From Paenibacillus xylanexedens (GTDB taxonomy: Bacteria; Bacillota; Bacilli; Paenibacillales; Paenibacillaceae): DNA of 64,000 bases. The DNA lies in the NCBI RefSeq assembly GCF_001908275.1, contig NZ_CP018620.1, forward strand, positions 2,418,001-2,482,000, given 5' to 3'. Of the stretch, positions 47,582 to 56,497 are shown in pieces. The translations under genes were made by a program, and so were the position numbers. Under the pieces are notes generated by a model. The model was not told the origin of the DNA and did no database searches. It saw nothing but the letters and a program-made list of their open reading frames with translations. How positions within the stretch are numbered: the stretch's first letter is position 1; each line of letters opens with the position of its first letter.

Positions 47582-47633
47582 AACAGGCTTGTTCAAGAAG
47601 GATCGTATCCTTCTGAACAAGCCTGTTTTTTCT
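47582..47633. terminator. Strong intrinsic terminator after the Hsp90/repeat-protein unit
   Basis: AACAGGCTTGTTCA / TGAACAAGCCTGTT enclose a further AAGGAT/ATCCTT stem around CGT, followed by TTTTTT on the plus strand. The minus-strand tail is weak, so its main use is for the plus-strand operon. Confidence 0.92.
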
Positions 47634-47680
47634 TGCATCATAAGCATGATCAATCTAATCGGTATGAAGATGTTTTATTT

Positions 47681-49888
47681 TTATTGTGCTGAAGTCACAG
47701 AAGGGACCGGCGCTGGTACTGGAACCGGTGCAGTTTCAGATGCCTCCGCTGGAGCTTCGGCTTCTTCAGCAGGTTCTGCTTGCGGTTGCTGAGCAGCCAT
47801 CAGTTCAGCGACGATTTGATCTGTTGGTTGGGTAAGCAGCGCATACATGATCGCAGCCTCTTCCTGACGAATCAGAGGTTTGCGGGAAAGGAAATCAACA
47901 GAACCATCCTCCATTACCTTCACCTCGGGTCCATGGATACCAAGCTTCGCCATCATCTGAATGGCTGGTACAGCCCATGCATCTGTGTGCCCCGCAAGTT
48001 TCACATCATTGAACAGTTCGCTAGGATATTGCAGTTGCATAATTCTCCACATCATGACCATTGCTTCCTGTCGGATAATCACTTGATCCGGCTTAAACTG
48101 CTGTTCGTCCGTGCCAGTAATCATACCCAACTCATATCCGAGTTGAATATATCCGGCTGCTGCATGATCGGCCCAGTCGGTGCCTGCAGGAGGCGTTGTT
48201 TTGCTGGGCTTCAATCCACTCAGTTTAAGCGTGTTCTCAATAAATTCAGCTCGTGTCACAGCTGATTTTGGTTGGAAAGACTTGTTAGCATCATTCTCAT
48301 AATATCCAAGAGATTGTATTGCATAGATGGCTTCAGCATAAGGACTGTTCTCACGAACATCCCGGAAGCCCATAGGCTTTTGTCCTTTTTTCTCATAACC
48401 CATAGGGTTGAGGTAAGGTTCTTTCATGTATGTGGTACCATCTGTATATTTTTTGAATGCTGTGAATTGACCAGTCAGTTCATCTTTGAAGAGATTATCT
48501 TCCACTTGAATCAGGTTGCGTTGACCTAGGAATACATCGTTAATGCTCAGTTGTCCTGGCTTATCCCCGCCACCTTTCAGGGAACTTACAATCGTGCTAA
48601 GTCGAAGATCGGCGTACAATCCGGTGAAGCGTTGCAGCTCAGTTGCGGATTGCGGCGTGTAATCCTTGAACTGTACAGGCTCTGCATATTGTGGGAAGAA
48701 GCTCTGAATGAATGCAGGGTAGAACAGATTACGAAGTGCTCCATTTTGATTATACGTCAGGAAAACGCCTGTATTTTGCTCGGGAATAAGGAAGAGATAA
48801 GAGCTGAATCCGGTCAGGTCGCCTCCTTTTGTAATAATACTTGGGCTACTTCCTGCTCCGGGAAGCTGAAATGCAGCTTCGAATCCATACGTCGTGTTTG
48901 GTAACAGTGGATGAATGGAAGAACGGTACTGTTCCATGCTTTTCACCGTGGATTCCTTGAAAATCCGCTTGTTGTCTTTCACGCCATCATTCAGGAACGC
49001 AATCATGAACTTCCCGATGTCCTCAGCGGTAGACAACATGCCACCTTGAGGCATTGGTGTTGGAGAGATGGTGTACAGATCAAGCGGATTGTGTGCCGCA
49101 TCATAGCCTGTAGCCAGCTGCTTTTGGAACTTTTTGTCCAGCATGAAACTGCTGTTATCCATTCCTAGCGGTTTGAAGATATGTTGTTGCATGTAGGATT
49201 CAAAGGGCTCGCCGCTTACATTCTCAACAATCATGCCAAGCAGCAAAAACGAAAAATTATCGTACATGTAGGCGCTACCAGGCTCTCGAACGACAGGAGG
49301 CATGTGTTGCTGTGCGTAATCCTCCATCGCTATGTACTTGTCAAAATCAGTATGGATGTCTTCCTGCTGCGGATCACGAATCTCGAATCCGGTCGTGTGT
49401 GTGAGCAGGTTCTCCACAGTTACAGGTTTGTCAAAAGGATTATCAAATTCGAGCCCTTTCACATAGGTCTGAAAATCAGCTTGCAGATCAACCTTGCCTT
49501 GCTCCACCAGCTGCATTACAGCAGCTGACGTGAACGTTTTGGAGACAGAGGCTACACGGAAGGCCGTATTTTTCGGATCGATCGCTGTTTTACTCTCCAC
49601 ATCGGAGAAGCCATATCCTTTTTCCGCCAGAACTTTGCCATCCTTCACAACAACAACGGAGGCTCCCACATAATGAGGTTTTGCCTCAGGTGAATCGAAG
49701 AATGTATCCAGAAAAGCTGTAGCCGATTCAGTTGTCAGCGCTTTCGTCTTTCCTTGTTCAGCAGCTACTGGAGTTGCGGTCTCCGCCTGAACTGCGGGTA
49801 CCCACAGACTGAGAGACAGAACCACAGCCATAAAAGCTCCTGTTAGGGAGGTGAACCTGAAACGGGTCTTTCGTTTGGATAAATGCAT
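47681..49888 (-). CDS. Secreted serine hydrolase (class C beta-lactamase family) with SLH-like C-terminus
   Basis: 735 residues. Signal peptide (cut after VQA, about 35), then a beta-lactamase/D-aminopeptidase fold: catalytic Ser-Lys in RVASVSKTFTSA near 93, Tyr in YMYDNFSFL near 197, with C-terminal KGGDLTGFSS replacing the K-T-G strand. From about residue 505 there are three degenerate SLH repeats (GFRDVRENSPYAEAIYAIQSLGYYEN, WADHAAAGYIQLGYELGMITG, DAWAVPAIQMMAKLGIHGPE) that would bind the wall. It ends in a Pro/Ala/Glu tail. Probably cell-surface peptide or ester hydrolase in wall metabolism. AAAGGAG is 7 bases before the ATG. Confidence 0.9.
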   Translation of the reverse strand: MHLSKRKTRFRFTSLTGAFMAVVLSLSLWVPAVQAETATPVAAEQGKTKALTTESATAFLDTFFDSPEAKPHYVGASVVVVKDGKVLAEKGYGFSDVESKTAIDPKNTAFRVASVSKTFTSAAVMQLVEQGKVDLQADFQTYVKGLEFDNPFDKPVTVENLLTHTTGFEIRDPQQEDIHTDFDKYIAMEDYAQQHMPPVVREPGSAYMYDNFSFLLLGMIVENVSGEPFESYMQQHIFKPLGMDNSSFMLDKKFQKQLATGYDAAHNPLDLYTISPTPMPQGGMLSTAEDIGKFMIAFLNDGVKDNKRIFKESTVKSMEQYRSSIHPLLPNTTYGFEAAFQLPGAGSSPSIITKGGDLTGFSSYLFLIPEQNTGVFLTYNQNGALRNLFYPAFIQSFFPQYAEPVQFKDYTPQSATELQRFTGLYADLRLSTIVSSLKGGGDKPGQLSINDVFLGQRNLIQVEDNLFKDELTGQFTAFKKYTDGTTYMKEPYLNPMGYEKKGQKPMGFRDVRENSPYAEAIYAIQSLGYYENDANKSFQPKSAVTRAEFIENTLKLSGLKPSKTTPPAGTDWADHAAAGYIQLGYELGMITGTDEQQFKPDQVIIRQEAMVMMWRIMQLQYPSELFNDVKLAGHTDAWAVPAIQMMAKLGIHGPEVKVMEDGSVDFLSRKPLIRQEEAAIMYALLTQPTDQIVAELMAAQQPQAEPAEEAEAPAEASETAPVPVPAPVPSVTSAQ

Positions 49889-49938
49889 GCAAACACTCCT
49901 TTATGAAAATATTTACAAAATAGTTACCTAACCATGTA

Positions 49939-50709
49939 TTACTGATTACTCGCACGATAGGTTTCACGATAATAGATTCCAATGTTGGCAATCCAGATCA
50001 CAGAGAGCATTACAATCGGGAATGGAGCAAAGGTAAAGAGCATCGAATATAGAACCATAGAGACCATTCCAACACCAAGAAGTACATTCATCATCTGAAA
50101 AGAACGATAGGCTGCGCGATAGACAATCCATTTCTCGCCTTCATCCAGCTTCTCAAAATGATCTTTCTTCATATTGCGCGAGTTCAGATCCAGAGTGCGT
50201 TCAGGATAATAACTGTTGTATCGCTTCACAGTCAGAGTTTGCACGACCACAACGATGATAATAGAAATACACGAAGCAACAAAATTCAAGAGGTTGAAAA
50301 GTTCTGGAGAATTCGGCATGGTTCGGTTGGATGCATACAAGGACAAGGCAAGTGCTGCCCAGGTAAACGTAAGAATAACGCTGAATCCGCTGAGGATCAT
50401 CGCTTTTCCGAGGGAGCGCTCTGCGGGAGAGATGAGTGAATCGGAATCTCCATAAGCATCATCTTCCATGGGAGGGACAGATGGCGTGCGGGAGAGACTG
50501 AAGATGTTCCACACCGTCATAACTACCACAAGAGCCGCCAGGATTGCGAATAAAAGATCATAGTCATAATACACGGACAGCGTCCAGTTCAAGTCAGAAG
50601 GGAGTTTACTGACTCCGCTAGCGCCGAGAAAACCAACTACAGCGCCACCTGCTGCATACAAGGGAAGACGCAACCGCTTTTTAATGGACGAGGATGATGA
50701 ATTTTTCAT
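49939..50709 (-). CDS. DUF3169-family membrane protein
   Basis: 256 residues with six helices in three pairs (about 15-35, 48-68, 105-126, 135-160, 199-220, 225-245) and a charged loop NMKKDHFEKLDEGEKWIVYRAAYRS typical of DUF3169 proteins. ATG 50709 is just after the stop of the XRE gene, with GGTGGAG upstream, so translation is coupled. DUF3169 genes usually follow a small XRE regulator, as here; function unknown. Confidence 0.85.
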   Translation of the reverse strand: MKNSSSSSIKKRLRLPLYAAGGAVVGFLGASGVSKLPSDLNWTLSVYYDYDLLFAILAALVVVMTVWNIFSLSRTPSVPPMEDDAYGDSDSLISPAERSLGKAMILSGFSVILTFTWAALALSLYASNRTMPNSPELFNLLNFVASCISIIIVVVVQTLTVKRYNSYYPERTLDLNSRNMKKDHFEKLDEGEKWIVYRAAYRSFQMMNVLLGVGMVSMVLYSMLFTFAPFPIVMLSVIWIANIGIYYRETYRASNQ

Positions 50710-50710
50710 T

Positions 50711-50920
50711 TTAATCTCCACCTTTCAGTTCAAAGATTTTTTCGACAGGTTCACGAAAGACATGTGCTATTTTTAGTGCCAGAACGACCGACGGAGAGTA
50801 ATCTCCACGCTCAATCAGGGCAATGGTTTGACGGGATGCACCAATGAGTTTGGCCAGTTCTGCTTGGGATAGCCGGTCTCTGGCTCGTAACTCCCGAACG
50901 TGATTGTGTAATTCTTCCAC
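50711..50920 (-). CDS. Small XRE-family regulator
   Basis: 69 residues, practically only a helix-turn-helix: LRARDRLSQAELAKLIGASRQTIALIERGDYSPSVVLALKIAHVFREPVEKIFEL. This is the Cro/CI-like YozG-type regulator group that pairs with DUF2178/DUF3169 membrane proteins. GGAGG precedes the ATG. It likely represses its own two-gene operon through the phased repeats upstream (50941-51012). Confidence 0.9.
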   Translation of the reverse strand: MEELHNHVRELRARDRLSQAELAKLIGASRQTIALIERGDYSPSVVLALKIAHVFREPVEKIFELKGGD

Positions 50921-50940
50921 TTGCTCACCTCCATGAACCT

Positions 50941-51012
50941 AATGTACATGATATTTGACTAAATGTAAACTATAATATACAAAATGTTAAAGATCATTTA
51001 CTTCTAAATGTT
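50941..51012. promoter_or_regulatory. Phased ATGT direct repeats upstream of the XRE gene
   Basis: AATGTAC, AAATGTAAA, AAATGTTAA and AAATGTTGA have their ATGT at 50942, 50963, 50984 and 51008, spaced 21, 21 and 24 bases, about two helical turns. They lie in the operon's A+T-rich promoter region and may be operators on one face of the DNA. Confidence 0.4.
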
Positions 51013-51025
51013 GATAATGGACATG

Positions 51026-51050
51026 AAAAAGAGAGCCAGTTGGGCTCCCT
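51026..51050 (-). terminator. Intrinsic terminator, probably of the lost MFS gene
   Basis: On the minus strand GAGCC / GGCTC stem around CAACT, then TCTTTTT. It follows the stop of the MFS fragment at 51095 by about 45 bases. Confidence 0.65.
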
Positions 51051-51094
51051 TGGATGATTATTTTGTTGTCGGAAAAATTGCCTGAAAAGTGAAA

Positions 51095-51247
51095 TCAAGA
51101 TGCATCTGCACACGGCAGATGTTGATTTTGTTCCTCTGCCTTCCGAAGTAACATTCGGAAAAAGATGAGCGCTCCAAGCCCCATCAGGATATACAGACCA
51201 GCCATCGCATAGGAGGGCAGCAGAGTGGTCATGATCCAGGAACCTGC
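51095..51247 (-). pseudogene. C-terminal remnant of an MFS transporter
   Basis: Minus-strand frame ending at TGA 51095-51097. It reads a final hydrophobic helix, LLPSYAMAGLYILMGLGALIFF, followed by a short basic and polar tail (RMLLRKAEEQNQH), the usual end of a 12-helix MFS permease. Nothing upstream continues the protein, because a fragment of an oppositely oriented gene begins there. An orphan single-helix gene is less likely, since no ribosome site precedes it. Confidence 0.55.
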
Positions 51248-51470
51248 GGAGCGGTTGAGTAGATTGATTCGGCTAGAAGATCGACTGATTCAGGAGGCGT
51301 TGCTTCTGCCCACATACAGCTTCAAGGAAGAACACGCCCATCATGATTCGTTGCGAGATTATCGTCTTGCGGGGTATGGTCTGCCTGATCTGCGCAGATT
51401 GTGGGTGAAGAGAAGCCCTGGTGCCGCTGAAGAGGACACGAGTTATCCAGTGTATATTCCGTTGTGGTAG
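51228..51470 (+). pseudogene. C-terminal remnant of an SgrR-family regulator/solute-binding protein
   Basis: About 80 residues: RLEDRLIQEALLLPTYSFKEEHAHHDSLRDYRLAGYGLPDLRRLWVK. The LI-x-E-x-x-LLP-x-Y ... L-x-x-GLPD-x-x-LW pattern is the end of SgrR-type regulators, whose C-terminal half is a peptide-binding-protein fold. The HTH and most of the binding domain are absent and there is no ribosome site. SgrR-type genes are often divergent to MFS genes, so both fragments fit one deletion (see findings). Confidence 0.55.
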
Positions 51471-51506
51471 GATTAGCTGCCACAACGGAAATGAATCAGG
51501 CGTTTT

Positions 51507-51703
51507 CTATATAAATTGAACTAAACATTTATACAAAACGGAGAGGACAGAAATAACCTGAGGAAGCAGAGCGTTCGCCTTTATCCCCGGATTTTCAACT
51601 TTATGAAAAGGAATCAAAAAAATCTGGGGATAACAGCTATCAGAAGGTTGTTCTGTCATCGGAGTGACCAGTGTAAATATATTCATTAGTTCAATTTATA
51701 TAG
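51507..51703 (+). mobile_element. MITE-like palindromic element, copy B, with perfect 18-bp terminal repeats
   Basis: 197 bp starting CTATATAAATTGAACTAA (51507-51524) and ending with its exact inverse (51686-51703). Inside it is an imperfect palindrome with the family core: GCGTTCGCCTTTATCCCCGG near 51571-51590 and AATCTGGGGATAACAGC near 51622-51637. It has no ORF. It ends 11 bases before the stop codon of the minus-strand hydrolase gene, so it could act as that gene's transcription end. Confidence 0.85.
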
Positions 51704-51714
51704 GTTCAGATTAT

Positions 51715-53208
51715 TTACGAAACCCTGGTGAATTCAATAGGCTTTGTACCCGGTTCAAGCAACAAAGGAATGGAGATGGATTGAGCAACTTCTGAAGATT
51801 CATTGAGGGTAAACGTATACGTGATCTTCAGACCGAATAACACAAATTCGACGGAAAACGTATCTTTCCCGGTGTATTCCATGGGCATTTCAATGGCGTT
51901 AAAGGTTGCTTGCAACCCGTCCGTTGTCTCTAGAATCCACATCTCGCCATAACCAGGATGCGTGTAAATACCCGCATAAGCGGTGTAAGAACGATCACAA
52001 GGTGTAATGTGAGGTTCTTCAACTTTTTCCTCACCGGCAGAGTCTGGCTGAATAGGTACTTCCAAAGGATTCTCCGGATTAGTCTCCGTTTCTGCTGACT
52101 CTTTCCCCATTAATTTGCTCAATTTGGAACTCCAATTGACGGGCTCCAATCCAAGCAGTTGATCCATGATATGAAAAGCAACCGTATACGGAATTATACT
52201 TCCGTGGGTATTGCTCAGAACCACGATTCCAATCTGTTCCTCTGGCAAAAAGGCAACTTGTGATGCAAAGCCATCAATAGCCCCACCATGATGAATCATG
52301 GCATGTCCACGATATGGCTCAATCATCCAACCCAGACCATATGTACTCATAGGCAGTTCTTGGCTTATGAACGGCGAATCACTGGGCATCTGAGGACTAT
52401 GCATAATCTTCATCTGTTCCTTAGATATCAATGACGTTCCTTCCCATTGACCTTGATGCAACTGGAATTTAAGCCATGCAATCATATCGGCTAGATTGCT
52501 GTTAATGGAACCAGCAGGTCCTATGGCATCAATGGCTCGAAAAGGTATTCTCGTATTCTGACCATCCTTCTCCATATAAGGGTAAGCATAGTCAGGCTGC
52601 AGTTGCATTTCTTCAACAGAGAACAGACTTGTGTTCATACCCAGCGGATTAAATAGGGTCTTCTGAACCATCTGCTCCCACGAAGTTTCATTGAGCTGTC
52701 CAACCAGATAACCTGCCGTCATGTACATCAGGTTCTGATACTGCCATTTGTTTCGGAAATCCTGATTTGGCTCCAGATACTGTAATGTTCGAACAAGATC
52801 TTCTCTTGTACGTGGGGAGTTGTACCATACCAACTCATGCCTTGGAAGACCGGAACGATGACACAGCATGTCGCGAATAGTTATACGTTCTGTTGCGACC
52901 GGATCAAACATCTGGAAGTCTTTCATATACGACTTCACAGGGGTATCCCAGTCCAGTATCCCCTGATCCACAAGCAGAGCAGCAGTTGCTGCGGTAAAGG
53001 CTTTGGTACTTGAACCGATGGCAAACAACGTATTAGGGGTAACTTCAAGTTTGGACTCCAGGTCACGATAACCGTAGCCTTTTTGCCAGACGACTTCATC
53101 CTTATGGACCACCGCCACCGCTGTGCCGACACCATTCCATAATTGAAGCTGCTCGTCGATGAATTCATCCAGTCCTTCCAGTGATGTGCGAAGCTTTGTT
53201 GTCGTCAT
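51715..53208 (-). CDS. Serine hydrolase of the beta-lactamase/EstB family
   Basis: 497 residues without a signal peptide, so cytoplasmic. Catalytic Ser-Lys in IGSSTKAFTAA near 64-70; Tyr in YQNLMYMTAGYL near 157; HHGGAIDGFASQ near 300 takes the place of the KTG box. The C-terminal ~110 residues (YTAYAGIYTHPGYGEMWILETTDGLQATFNAIEMPMEYTG) resemble DUF3471, common after such domains. Probably an esterase or peptidase; beta-lactam resistance is not implied. The ATG at 53208 has AGGAGGG 8 bases upstream. MITE copy B abuts its 3' end. Confidence 0.88.
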   Translation of the reverse strand: MTTTKLRTSLEGLDEFIDEQLQLWNGVGTAVAVVHKDEVVWQKGYGYRDLESKLEVTPNTLFAIGSSTKAFTAATAALLVDQGILDWDTPVKSYMKDFQMFDPVATERITIRDMLCHRSGLPRHELVWYNSPRTREDLVRTLQYLEPNQDFRNKWQYQNLMYMTAGYLVGQLNETSWEQMVQKTLFNPLGMNTSLFSVEEMQLQPDYAYPYMEKDGQNTRIPFRAIDAIGPAGSINSNLADMIAWLKFQLHQGQWEGTSLISKEQMKIMHSPQMPSDSPFISQELPMSTYGLGWMIEPYRGHAMIHHGGAIDGFASQVAFLPEEQIGIVVLSNTHGSIIPYTVAFHIMDQLLGLEPVNWSSKLSKLMGKESAETETNPENPLEVPIQPDSAGEEKVEEPHITPCDRSYTAYAGIYTHPGYGEMWILETTDGLQATFNAIEMPMEYTGKDTFSVEFVLFGLKITYTFTLNESSEVAQSISIPLLLEPGTKPIEFTRVS

Positions 53209-53456
53209 GCTTTTCCCTCCTAATATTCAATAAAACGAATAATCTCCTACAATTCACTATGCCTTTTCTGGATAAAGTTAACATCCTCCCTGAGACTGAT
53301 TTTGCGTAGCAATGCCGTATTAACGGACTTCACCGATTGCTTGTCAAACTAGTCCGCATATATCGAACAAGTCCCTCATAACATGTACTAATCAAGTAGG
53401 GGTTCTGCTGCAAGCACAATCCTGAAGTGAAAACATGTGCTAAAGGGGATGATGTC

Positions 53457-54656
53457 ATGCGCCGAATATCATGGATGCTTGCCATGGTATTGGTCTTATC
53501 GGTCTTGCTTGCCGCCTGCGGGAAGAAGGATGCGGCAGCTGTGGTCAAAGATCTGAACGAAGTCGTAGGAGAGATGGAAAGTTACCAGGGGGCAGGCGTG
53601 ATGACGCTGCATACCGGAGATACGCCGCAGCAGTACAAGGTCGAGGTATGGCATCAGAAGCCTTCCTATTATCGTATTGCGTTAACGAATGCCAAAAAGG
53701 ATGTAACACAGATTGTACTGCGTAACGATGAAGGCGTGTTTGTTTTGACGCCGAGCCAGAACAAAAGCTTCCGTTTCCAGAGCAATTGGCCAGATAATCA
53801 GGGACAGGTATATCTCTATGAAACATTGATTCGGAGCATTACGGGGGATACAACCCGCCAGTTTGCGGACGAGAAGGAGAGCTATGTATTTGATGTAGCT
53901 GCCAATTATAATACACATGCACTTGTCAGACAGAAAATCTGGCTGAACAAAAGTGATTATGCACCTAAACAGGTGGAGGTATCCGACTCCAATGCCAATG
54001 TTGTGGTCGATGTGAAATTTGATTCCTTCAAATTCGGGACTGAATTTGAGAAAGATGCCTTTGACATGCAACGTAACATGACTGCTGCTACAAAAGAAGG
54101 CGGCCAAACAGGAACGGATTCCGGTGTGACTCCTGCGGAGCAAACCGGTAATGAGAGCGGTAAAGAACCTGCCAATCCTCAGACTGCGCCGGAACCTGAC
54201 GGAGCTGTCACTGATGGACAGACAGGTGTAGGTGGGGACACAGAGCAGCAAGGTACAGAAGGTGCTGCAACAGGTCAGGAAGGCGAAGAGCCAACACTCG
54301 CAGAACCGGAAGGGGCAGACAGCTTCGGCGTGATTCAGCCAACCTATGCGCCGGAAGGTGTGCAGCTCAAGGACGATCAGATTCTGGAAGAAGCGGGAGA
54401 CTATTCGGTTATGCTTCGTTATGAAGGAACATATAATTACACGATATTCGAAGCCAGACCACAGGATCGAGCTGTATCACTTGCTCCATCCAGTGTAGTA
54501 GATCTTGGATTCACACTGGGGATGATCAGCGGAGATGCATTGAAGACTCTGACATGGATGACAGATGGCATAGAATATCGGATCACCAGTGCCGACCTGC
54601 CTCAGAACGAAATGGTACGCATTGCAACATCGATGCAGGAAGAGTCAGGCAAATGA
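53457..54656 (+). CDS. ydcC: YdcC-like LolA-fold lipoprotein
   Basis: 399 residues. Lipoprotein signal MRRISWMLAMVLVLSVLLAAC-G. The domain at 25-205 has the LolA/LppX-like fold seen in sporulation lipoprotein YdcC (VVGEMESYQGAGVMTLHTGDTPQQYKVEVWHQKPSYYRIAL; QIVLRNDEGVFVLTPSQNKSFRFQSNWPDN). A Gly/Thr/Glu/Gln-rich linker at about 215-290 leads to a C-terminal domain (YSVMLRYEGTYNYTIFEARPQD). In B. subtilis ydcC lies directly upstream of alr, as here. The linker plus C-terminal domain look expanded compared with that protein. ATG 53457 follows AAAGGGG by 8 bases. Confidence 0.87.
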   Translation: MRRISWMLAMVLVLSVLLAACGKKDAAAVVKDLNEVVGEMESYQGAGVMTLHTGDTPQQYKVEVWHQKPSYYRIALTNAKKDVTQIVLRNDEGVFVLTPSQNKSFRFQSNWPDNQGQVYLYETLIRSITGDTTRQFADEKESYVFDVAANYNTHALVRQKIWLNKSDYAPKQVEVSDSNANVVVDVKFDSFKFGTEFEKDAFDMQRNMTAATKEGGQTGTDSGVTPAEQTGNESGKEPANPQTAPEPDGAVTDGQTGVGGDTEQQGTEGAATGQEGEEPTLAEPEGADSFGVIQPTYAPEGVQLKDDQILEEAGDYSVMLRYEGTYNYTIFEARPQDRAVSLAPSSVVDLGFTLGMISGDALKTLTWMTDGIEYRITSADLPQNEMVRIATSMQEESGK

Positions 54657-54705
54657 TTTTTGAACAAATGAACGAATAGTAGCATAAACATAAGGAATGC
54701 TAAGA

Positions 54706-54738
54706 AGCATCGGAGACCTGTTCTCCGGTGCTTTGCTT
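54706..54738 (+). terminator. Terminator after ydcC
   Basis: AGCATCGGAGA pairs with TCTCCGGTGCT around CCTGT (one G-U), then TTGCTTTG. The T run is weak, so read-through into alr is possible. Confidence 0.65.
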
Positions 54739-55049
54739 TGATGTAAGAAAGGTATTCATTTAGCGCTGTTTTCTTACCCGATACACTCAATAAAGCAAAA
54801 TGCGCTTCTACGCAGAGGGAACCGGGTAAATAATCGATATAAGCAGATTTTGCTTGGGTGAAAAGTGGGATTTTGCCCTGCTAATCTCGCTTATCGGTCT
54901 TCTTCTGTGTTCGCATTTGTTCTTCAAAAGGCGCACCTTACCTCTGTTTTTGGATGCGAAACTTCGGTTCATTTGACAGTCACATGCTGGAGCATTACGA
55001 TGGAGTCTGACGTGAGCCGGATTAAGATGATTAGAGAAGGTGACTTAAC
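54739..55049 (+). other. Leader region of alr with inverted repeats
   Basis: No gene. Two nested inverted repeats are visible: TTACCCG near 54773 with CGGGTAA near 54824, and AAGCAAAAT near 54792 with ATTTTGCTT near 54849. They may fold in the alr leader, but no known riboswitch is recognised. Confidence 0.35.
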
Positions 55050-56237
55050 GTGCAAGGACAATATCGGCCGACCCAAGCGGAGATCAATTTGGATCATTTG
55101 TGTACTAACGTAGAAGCTTTCCGCGAGGCATTGCCTCAGGGTATGAAATTCCTCGCCTGTGTGAAGGCCAATGCCTATGGACATGGAGCGGTGGAGACGG
55201 CTAGGGAACTGGAACGAGTGGGTGTGGATTACTTAAGTGTGGCTTTTCTTGACGAAGCTCTGGAACTGCGACAACATGGGATTACGATTCCAATCTTGGT
55301 ACTGGGATATACGCCGCCTGAAGGGATCGCTGTTGCATGGCAACATGATGTGACCGTCACACTGTTCAGCAGGGAAGTGCTTGACGCCATTCGACATCTG
55401 GACGCGAGCACATTCGCTAACCAACTGAAGGTTCATATTAAAATCGACAGCGGCATGGGCCGATTAGGTCTGTTGCCTGGCAATGAGGCATTGGCTTTCA
55501 TTCAGGAAGTAGCTTCGCTCAATCAGGTGATGCTGGAAGGCATGTTTACCCATTTTGCCAGAGCAGATGAAGAAGACAAAACCTATACACTGGAGCAGTA
55601 TAGACGGTTCCAAAGCGTAGTTCATGCGCTCAGGGATCAGGGATGTTCCATCCCGATTATACATACGGCGAACAGCGCCGCTGCCATTGATACACCGGAA
55701 TTGTCCTATGACATGGTACGTGTGGGAATAAGCCTATACGGACTGTATCCTTCGGCTGAGGTGAATCATCAGGTGGTGAAGCTGTCCCCGGTATTGACGC
55801 TGAAGACAAAAGCGGTTCTGGTTAAAACACTGCCACCCCATTGGGGGATCAGTTACGGAACCCGTTATTTTACGCAAGGGTATGAACGAATAGCGACCCT
55901 GCCGATCGGATATGCAGACGGATTCTCCAGAATGCTGACAGGTAAAGCACAAGTGCTTGTACGCGGCCGCCGCGTCCCTGTCGTCGGTACGATCTGCATG
56001 GATCAGTGTATGGTGTCGTTACAATCTTTCGCGGAAGAGGCGGAAGAAATTCAAGTCGGCGAAGAGGTTGTCCTCATCGGTCATCAGTCTGGTGGCGTAA
56101 TAACCGCAGACGAGGTGGCATCCCAGCTCGGTACGATTGCTTATGAAGTGATCTGCATGATGGCGCACCGCATTCCACGGGTATATACCCGCGGGGGAGC
56201 AGTAGTCGCCAAAATTAATCCACTTTTGACATCCTGA
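55050..56237 (+). CDS. alr: Alanine racemase
   Basis: Makes D-alanine for peptidoglycan (and spore germination control) with pyridoxal phosphate. 395 residues: the PLP lysine in FLACVKANAYGHGAVETA near 36-45; IKIDSGMGRLG near 132; the second catalytic tyrosine in WGISYGTRYF near 270; VGTICMDQCMV near 313. GTG start at 55050 with GAAGG about 10 bases upstream. Gene order ydcC-alr-ndoAI-ndoA is the same as in B. subtilis. Confidence 0.95.
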   Translation: MQGQYRPTQAEINLDHLCTNVEAFREALPQGMKFLACVKANAYGHGAVETARELERVGVDYLSVAFLDEALELRQHGITIPILVLGYTPPEGIAVAWQHDVTVTLFSREVLDAIRHLDASTFANQLKVHIKIDSGMGRLGLLPGNEALAFIQEVASLNQVMLEGMFTHFARADEEDKTYTLEQYRRFQSVVHALRDQGCSIPIIHTANSAAAIDTPELSYDMVRVGISLYGLYPSAEVNHQVVKLSPVLTLKTKAVLVKTLPPHWGISYGTRYFTQGYERIATLPIGYADGFSRMLTGKAQVLVRGRRVPVVGTICMDQCMVSLQSFAEEAEEIQVGEEVVLIGHQSGGVITADEVASQLGTIAYEVICMMAHRIPRVYTRGGAVVAKINPLLTS

Positions 56238-56497
56238 CAGGTAAACTGGATGTCATTCCCAATAAACTTTTTTTCAGAACAGAAGGAAAACTGTCGGAGC
56301 ATCTCGAATTATGTACGACAGTAAGGATTTAATTCCTGAATTGAGATGTTTGGTCTGTACGAATATTGTTCCCCGTGTTTATAATGGAGTACAGCATACT
56401 TGATATACTCGGGGCATATATATTCCTTTGTATAAAAGTTCTGGAAAAACGTAATACTGGTTCACAATGGCGAAAGGTTTGTGGGGGTGGAAGAAAG

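Noticed and set aside
47681..53208. Beta-lactamase resistance function for the two serine hydrolases
   Set aside because: Both have the Ser-x-x-Lys and Tyr motifs of the broad class C/EstB fold, but the third box is not K-T-G and one is wall-anchored by SLH; esterase or peptidase roles are more likely.
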